Origin: Bacilli bacterium
GTDB lineage: Bacteria > Bacillota_I > Bacilli_A > RFN20 > CAG-288
Direction of reading: 5' to 3'
DNA length: 8,941 bases
Assembly: GCA_022774485.1 (NCBI GenBank)
Contig: JALFLX010000108.1
Location: 1 to 8,941 of the forward strand
Below are positions 5,076 through 8,941 of the stretch, piece after piece; positions within the stretch are counted from its first letter, which is position 1; each line of letters begins with the position of its first letter. A program made the position numbers and the translations under genes. A model generated the notes under the pieces. That model was not told the origin of the DNA. It was given only the letters and a program-made list of their open reading frames with translations, and searched no databases.

Positions 5076-6374
5076 ATGGAAAAAAAGTATATAGATAGAT
5101 TATTTGACAAAAAACTTGAATTTTACTTAAGAAGTGTTGGCGCTGTACAAATCGTAGGTCCAAAGTGGTGTGGAAAATCAAGGACTGCTAGACGATATGC
5201 AAAAACCACAATTGATTTAATGAAAAAAAGTGTTAGGGACCAATTTGTTCCAATTGCTAAACAATCACCTGAGACACTATTAGATTATGGACAAAAGCCA
5301 TTATTAATTGATGAATGGCAAATAATCTCTTTTATTTGGAATAGCTTGAAAGAGAAAATAGATGAAAATGGAACATTTGGACAATTCATATTGACAGGGA
5401 GCGTTACCGATGCAACTCTTGATAAATCTTTCTATGGTGAGGAAAATGAAAAACATACTGGTACAGGGAGAATAATAAAAAAACTTATGAGAACTATGTC
5501 TCTTTATGAGTCCGGGGATAGTAATGGAAGTGTATCTTTGCTAGGGATTAAAGATGGTATTTTTAGGCCTAGTATATGTGATAAAACTTTGCACGATTAT
5601 TCTTTTTATATTTGCAGAGGAGGATGGCCTCTTTCAATTGGTGAAGAAAAAGATATTGCCCTTCAACAAGTGAAAACATTTTATAATGGATTAGTGAATG
5701 AAGACATTTTTTCACTCTCTGATATCCCACTAAGAAAAGACATAAATAGGGCTAAGAAAATATTAAGATCTTACTCTAGATGTATCTCATCAGAAGCGTC
5801 AAATGAAACCATTAGAGAAGATGTAAAATCAAATGGAGATGAATTGGATAAGGATACATTTAAGAAATACATTTTAGCATTGGAAAGATTATTTGTTATT
5901 GAAGAACTAGAAGCTTGGAATCCTAATTTAAGAAGCAAAACCGCAATAAGAACTAAAAATACTAGGCATTTTGTTGATCCTTCTATTGCAACAGCGGCAT
6001 TAAATCTTTCTGAAGATAATATGTTTTTAGATATGAATACTTTTGGGCTATTATTTGAATCATTAGTTATAAGAGATCTAAGAATATACTGTGACTCAAT
6101 TGAAGCCAATGTGTATCACTATAGAGATAAGGTAGAAAGGGAAGCTGACGCTGTTATAGTGTTTGAAGATGAATCATGGGCACTTGTTGAAGTAAAGCTA
6201 TGTAGTCAAGAAGAAATAAAAGCGGCATCAAAGAAACTAGTTGAATTAGCTAATGACATTGATAACACAAATCATCCAAAGCCTTCATTTCTAATGATTG
6301 TCACAGCTACACAAACAGCTTACGTTGATGAAAACGGAGTATATGTGGTGCCACTTGGATGCTTAAAAAATTAA
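5076..6374 (+). CDS. AAA_14/DUF4143-family ATPase with PD-(D/E)xK-like C-terminal domain (paralog 2)
   Basis: A 432-residue paralog of the upstream ATPase, clearly homologous along its whole length but divergent. Walker A is VGPKWCGKS (27-35), with Trp at a position that is usually small. Walker B is LLIDEWQ (76-82), the sensor-like strand FILTGS (104-109), and HTGTGRI (127-133) has R132 as possible arginine finger. CRGGWP is at 180-185. The C-terminal domain has LFESLVIRDL (326-335), E356-A-D358 and E372-V-K374, again a complete PD-(D/E)xK-like set. Blocks nearly identical in both copies include MSLYESG, RSKxAIR, DPSIAxAAL and the final GCLKN. It is soluble, with no membrane segment. It has its own repeat array and promoter. 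No clear terminator for rightward transcription follows. AT-rich with many ATA codons. Function of the family is unresolved; a DNA-acting role is inference. Confidence 0.88.
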   Translation: MEKKYIDRLFDKKLEFYLRSVGAVQIVGPKWCGKSRTARRYAKTTIDLMKKSVRDQFVPIAKQSPETLLDYGQKPLLIDEWQIISFIWNSLKEKIDENGTFGQFILTGSVTDATLDKSFYGEENEKHTGTGRIIKKLMRTMSLYESGDSNGSVSLLGIKDGIFRPSICDKTLHDYSFYICRGGWPLSIGEEKDIALQQVKTFYNGLVNEDIFSLSDIPLRKDINRAKKILRSYSRCISSEASNETIREDVKSNGDELDKDTFKKYILALERLFVIEELEAWNPNLRSKTAIRTKNTRHFVDPSIATAALNLSEDNMFLDMNTFGLLFESLVIRDLRIYCDSIEANVYHYRDKVEREADAVIVFEDESWALVEVKLCSQEEIKAASKKLVELANDIDNTNHPKPSFLMIVTATQTAYVDENGVYVVPLGCLKN

Positions 6375-6391
6375 TAATTATTTGAAAAACA

Positions 6392-6430
6392 ATAAAAAAA
6401 TCGTTAGTTCAGTTGAAAACTAAACGATTA
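6392..6430 (-). terminator. Leftward rho-independent terminator
   Basis: AATCGTT (6399-6405) pairs with AACGATT (6423-6429), extended after one bulged base by AGTT/AACT, with an 8-nt loop. On the minus strand the hairpin is followed by a run of T (the complement of 6394-6400). It therefore best terminates the leftward transcript of the small ORF at 6535-6756, and may also help stop rightward transcription from the second ATPase gene. Confidence 0.7.
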
Positions 6431-6534
6431 TATGTGAACAAAGGATAATTACACGTTTCAAAAAAATCTTCATCTAGTGTCAAAATAACAAGAAACCCCT
6501 AATAGGATTGATGGAAAGTTCGGACTTATTATTT

Positions 6535-6756
6535 TTACCAATACTCCTGACCTATAAGGGGGTGCACTAATTCCAATCTATTGAAATATATTTTTTTCTT
6601 TGCTTTTGGCCCCAATACTTTTTCAAGTTCAGTCCTATCTTCGGCAAAACGAATATTTTCAAAGACACTGATAACTAATACATCTCCTGTATATTTGTCA
6701 TCAACATAATCAGAAAGCCGTTCAAGTAGTTTTGTGTTGATTTCAGTAGCTTCCAT
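6535..6756 (-). CDS. Small hypothetical protein (73 aa), unknown
   Basis: I do not recognise this protein. It is hydrophilic and highly charged (MEATEINTKLLERLSDYVDD...), with no membrane segment or cysteine. It begins with a helical, acidic segment, has a short hydrophobic strand (GDVLVISVF, about 24-32), then a Lys-rich block (GPKAKKKIYF, 49-58). It is supported as a real gene by AAAGGA about 9 nt before the ATG, by the truncated leftward frame just upstream (6 nt gap between stop and start, suggesting an operon), and by a leftward terminator downstream. Length and context would fit a small partner of a two-gene cassette, but nothing in the sequence proves that. Confidence 0.55.
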   Translation of the reverse strand: MEATEINTKLLERLSDYVDDKYTGDVLVISVFENIRFAEDRTELEKVLGPKAKKKIYFNRLELVHPLIGQEYW

Positions 6757-6762
6757 TATTTT

Positions 6763-6927
6763 TTATCCTTTCAATGCATCGTTTAAATCATCAATTAACT
6801 CTTGTACTATTTCCTTGTCACTTACAAAAAGAGTGCCACTATTAATTAATTTGCATAAAGCGCGTGCCCTTTTTTCAATGTGTCCTTGACAAAGGGTACA
6901 CAACAATTCTAAGGCAGGGTCTTTTTT
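6763..6927 (-). pseudogene. 3' remnant of an unknown leftward gene, 5' end lost at the IS relic
   Basis: Fifty-four codons are open on the minus strand and end at TAA (6763-6765). The upstream side hits a TAG at 6928-6930, just where transposase-like sequence begins on the other strand, and no start codon with a ribosome site is present. The peptide looks protein-like: ELLCTLCQGHIEKRARALC has a CxxC pair followed by a basic helix, and the end is VQELIDDLNDALKG. I infer that the gene once continued to the right and was cut by the IS insertion or a later deletion. Its stop is 6 nt from the start of the 73-codon gene, so they probably formed one operon. Function unknown. Confidence 0.45.
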
Positions 6928-7112
6928 CTAAGATGAAGAAAGAGATGTTCTACGGACACAAAAAGGACTTCCATGATTTTGTAGAAGTCCAGAAGGCGAT
7001 TGACGAATATGTAAGATGATACAACGAGGAAGGGGTGATCAACTAGCTCGGCGTCGCTCATGTGCCACACAGGAACCTTGTACCCATCCCAATGTTGTAC
7101 TATAGTTCTTTT
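6903..7112 (+). pseudogene. IS3-family (IS150-like) transposase OrfB remnant, C-terminal end, inactivated
   Basis: From 6930 the plus strand reads KMKKEMFYGHKKDF, then QKAIDEYVR-stop-YN. This is the C-terminal part of the DDE/rve transposase of IS3-family elements, where a K.E.FYG block precedes IDxYIxYYN. The frame contains TGA (7017-7019) and TAG (7038-7040). In the neighbouring frame just upstream, 6906-6926 reads NSKAGSF, which resembles the conserved DN-x-x-x-ESFF block, with the catalytic Glu apparently changed to Gly and a small frameshift before the next part. The N-terminal and central catalytic regions are missing. The piece is dead. Its exact left boundary is unclear because it overlaps the leftward remnant on the other strand. 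Confidence 0.75.
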
Positions 7113-7116
7113 TAAA

Positions 7117-7140
7117 GTCTAACATTAAGGTTCAGTACAA
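7117..7140 (+). mobile_element. Probable right inverted-repeat end of the IS3-family relic
   Basis: GTCTAACATTAAGGTTCAGT at 7117-7136, then ACA, resembles the right end of IS150-group elements (pattern GTCTAAC-TTTT-GGGTTCAGT). It lies where expected, a short way past the transposase end. The outer AGTACAA (7134-7140) has an inverted match TTGTACT at 7095-7101. The matching left IS end is not in the window. The relic stops only 13 bp from the PPTase stop codon on the other strand. Confidence 0.55.
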
Positions 7141-7153
7141 TGAAATTTCTTTT

Positions 7154-7753
7154 TTAGATGATAGATACGATCACTCTTTCATTGTCGATACAGTCGACAG
7201 AGAGGGTGTAATCAAATCCGAATCGATCTTGTAGACGTTCAGTGAAAATCTCTTGATACGGAAGATCTCTTTTGATTTTACTCATGTCAATTCCATCACC
7301 GACGTGTTTATGAAACGCCTCTTTTTTGGTCCATATCTCATAGAAACATTTTTTCTTATCTTCACTCATTTGATATTGTTTTAACTCATTTTCTCCGAAG
7401 AGATGAACACTGAGATGGTCAAAATCTTTTTCTTCTTCTCTCTGGATATCGATACCGACTTCACTTGTCGAGAGAGCGACAGCGACGATGTCTCCGCTGT
7501 GAGAGATGTTGAATTCCACCCCTTTGATCTTAGGTTTGTTTTGAGCGGTGATGGTAAATTCAAGCTTTTTTGGATTGAATCCTTGTTTTTCTAAGACAAG
7601 CAAAAGAACATTCCACGCTAAAAGAGAGGACTGATATTCATGAGGTTCTTGATGGTTTTTGCAGTGTTCTAACACCCAGGAGGGAAGACCTTCTTCTAAC
7701 TGAGATACTCTTCCATCATAGCGGTTGACTTCACTGAGAAATACTTGGGTCAT
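7154..7753 (-). CDS. Sfp-type 4'-phosphopantetheinyl transferase
   Basis: A 199-residue PPTase moves the phosphopantetheine arm from CoA to a serine of acyl, aryl or peptidyl carrier proteins, in the cytosol. Signature elements are present: FNISHSGDIVAVAL (81-94), GIDIQ (100-104) with Mg ligand D102, and WTKKEAFHK (141-149) with E145 and K149. Position 104 is Gln where Sfp has a Mg-binding Glu; this position varies in the family, so activity is not excluded. It is slightly shorter than Sfp (about 224 aa), mostly at the C-terminal end. Its ATG (7753) lies inside the 3' end of the alpha-galactosidase gene, with 23 nt overlap and no clear ribosome site, which suggests translational coupling. No carrier protein or synthase lies nearby, so the target is unknown; it could be the housekeeping ACP if AcpS is absent. 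Confidence 0.9.
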   Translation of the reverse strand: MTQVFLSEVNRYDGRVSQLEEGLPSWVLEHCKNHQEPHEYQSSLLAWNVLLLVLEKQGFNPKKLEFTITAQNKPKIKGVEFNISHSGDIVAVALSTSEVGIDIQREEEKDFDHLSVHLFGENELKQYQMSEDKKKCFYEIWTKKEAFHKHVGDGIDMSKIKRDLPYQEIFTERLQDRFGFDYTLSVDCIDNERVIVSII

Positions 7754-8941
7754 AGATTTGTACGAGATAGAGTCTTGTCCCGAAATCTCCCAACTTCATC
7801 ACCCGGTCATCATAGCCGACACCGGACCACTCTTGGGAGAGACAAGCCCCTTGAGAGGATAATATAGCGCCGGGTAAAATTCCAGTGTCAATTTCAGATT
7901 TCATATCCATATGATGAGAGATGATGTTTAAGAGAGTTCCATCCGGATTGATATGAACTGGAGTGACATAATTAACCAAAGAACCAAAGCTTTGAAGCGG
8001 GATAGAGTGCTGTCTTGTGGTGTACTGGTAAAGTTTTGTATCTTCAACTCCTTTCACAGTGAGATGTTTTTCTTTCGGGAAAGCGGATTGAAGTGTTTGA
8101 TATTTTCCGATAAGGAAAACACCATCCTTTTCCACTTGTACTTGCTTTTCTTTGTTTTCAAGTAGATTTGATTGAGAGAAGGTTCCCCACTGGAATACGC
8201 TTCTGTATTTCTTATAGAATTCGATTTGTGATTTGATGATCTTCATCTCGAGTTTTGAAAGATCATCTAAATCAAGCTCATATCCTAAGACACCGAAACA
8301 AGCGACATCAAATTTGGTGTCGAGGCTAGTGTTTCTGAGTCTTGTCTTGCTGACCTTACAAGCGACATGGTTTGAGAGTGTTGATAAAGGATATCCTAAA
8401 CTTCCACCTTCTTGAATCATTGTTCTCTGATAGGAGTCAGTATCATCGCTTTGCCAGGATTGAGGGAAGAAGGATAACATTCCTAAGTCGAAGCGATTGC
8501 CACCGCTTGCGCAGTTTTCCATCAGAACATTGGGATGTCTTTCTCTAATTCTTCTCAATGCGGAATACAACCCTTCAATATATGAGAAGAAGAATGTGCC
8601 ATCTTCATTTTTAAAATCACTGATGGCACGGTTGCAATCCCATTTGAGATAGGAAATATCTGCACTCTCTAAGACAGAGCAAACGGATTCAACAACAAAG
8701 TCTTGAACTTCTTTTTTTGCAAGGTTTAAGACAAGTTGATTTCTTCCTTCTGAGAGTGTGTGGACGGAATCTTGAATCACCCAATCAGGGTGATTTTGAT
8801 AGAGATTAGAATTTGGATTGACCATTTCTGGTTCCATCCAGATTCCAAACTGCATCCCGTGTTTTTTCGCGCTCTCTGCTAATCCGTTCAACCCTTTTGA
8901 AAGTTTTTTCTCGTTGACGTTCCAATCTCCTAATCCTTTGG
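7731..8941 (-). CDS. Alpha-galactosidase, GH36 family (5' partial)
   Basis: The enzyme hydrolyses terminal alpha-1,6-galactosides such as melibiose and raffinose. The frame runs off the right edge, leaving about 403 C-terminal residues of a protein that is usually 720-750. The first visible residues, KGLGDWNVNEKKLSKGL, followed by FGIWMEPEMVNPNS, are the GH36 barrel pattern. The catalytic nucleophile is the Asp of YLKWDCNR (codon at 8637-8639), and the acid/base motif is SDDTDSYQR (complement of about 8424-8450), both intact. ENCASGGNRFD lies between them. The C-terminal beta domain finishes at TGA 7731-7733. The TTG at 8889-8891 is inside the conserved barrel and is not a start. No signal peptide can be judged because the N-terminus is missing. 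The gene is upstream of, and overlaps, the PPTase gene. Confidence 0.93.
   Translation of the reverse strand, partial: KGLGDWNVNEKKLSKGLNGLAESAKKHGMQFGIWMEPEMVNPNSNLYQNHPDWVIQDSVHTLSEGRNQLVLNLAKKEVQDFVVESVCSVLESADISYLKWDCNRAISDFKNEDGTFFFSYIEGLYSALRRIRERHPNVLMENCASGGNRFDLGMLSFFPQSWQSDDTDSYQRTMIQEGGSLGYPLSTLSNHVACKVSKTRLRNTSLDTKFDVACFGVLGYELDLDDLSKLEMKIIKSQIEFYKKYRSVFQWGTFSQSNLLENKEKQVQVEKDGVFLIGKYQTLQSAFPKEKHLTVKGVEDTKLYQYTTRQHSIPLQSFGSLVNYVTPVHINPDGTLLNIISHHMDMKSEIDTGILPGAILSSQGACLSQEWSGVGYDDRVMKLGDFGTRLYLVQIYDPSISQ

Noticed and set aside
7731..7733. Mycoplasma-type code with UGA as Trp
   Set aside because: UGA ends the alpha-galactosidase right after its expected C-terminus, and Trp codons in all genes are TGG.
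7403..8415. Rightward frames of 60-70 codons inside the PPTase and alpha-galactosidase genes
   Set aside because: They lie opposite well-supported genes, lack ribosome sites and show low-complexity shadow composition.
8889..8891. TTG as start of the alpha-galactosidase
   Set aside because: The frame continues upstream to the window edge through GLGDWNVNEKKL, which belongs to the conserved GH36 barrel.

Overview
The window looks like a low-to-mid GC Firmicutes chromosome, most likely from the Erysipelotrichia side of the phylum. The evidence is the yidC-jag pair (in Firmicutes usually just after rpmH-rnpA near oriC), AT-leaning codons, AGGAGG-type ribosome binding sites, rho-independent terminators, and an IS3-type transposase relic ending in the KKEMFYG block familiar from this group. 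UGA is used as a stop (end of the alpha-galactosidase gene) and Trp is TGG, so the code is standard and a mycoplasma is excluded. The taxonomic placement is inference.

Layout. Positions 1-860 hold the 3' end of yidC and a complete jag/khpB, closed by a strong terminator. Positions 939-2844 hold one gene for an apparently bifunctional sugar enzyme: a class I mannose-6-phosphate isomerase fused to a ROK-family sugar kinase. Positions 2845-3355 carry no convincing gene, only decayed-looking leftward frames and an 18-bp perfect palindrome. Positions 3356-6374 form an AT-rich, ATA-codon-rich island with two divergent paralogs of the AAA_14/DUF4143 ATPase family. Each is preceded by its own array of 23-bp-period direct repeats that runs into its promoter. 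The first is followed by its own terminator. Positions 6375-7140 are a junkyard: a small unknown leftward ORF, the 3' end of another unknown leftward gene, and an inactivated IS3-family relic with its right end. Positions 7154-8941, leftward, are an alpha-galactosidase (GH36, N-terminus beyond the window) overlapping a Sfp-type phosphopantetheinyl transferase by 23 nt.

How it fits together. The ordinary chromosomal genes (yidC, jag, the isomerase-kinase and the alpha-galactosidase) deal with membrane protein insertion, RNA binding and use of mannose/fructose and galactosides. The ATPase pair with its repeats and the IS relic look like accessory DNA between the isomerase-kinase gene and the PPTase. 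The most interesting part is the ATPase pair. Both proteins have intact Walker motifs and a complete PD-(D/E)xK-like constellation in the C-terminal domain. Their two repeat arrays share period and core sequence, but in opposite orientation relative to the genes, which suggests that each protein, or a common factor, recognises its own iterated DNA site.
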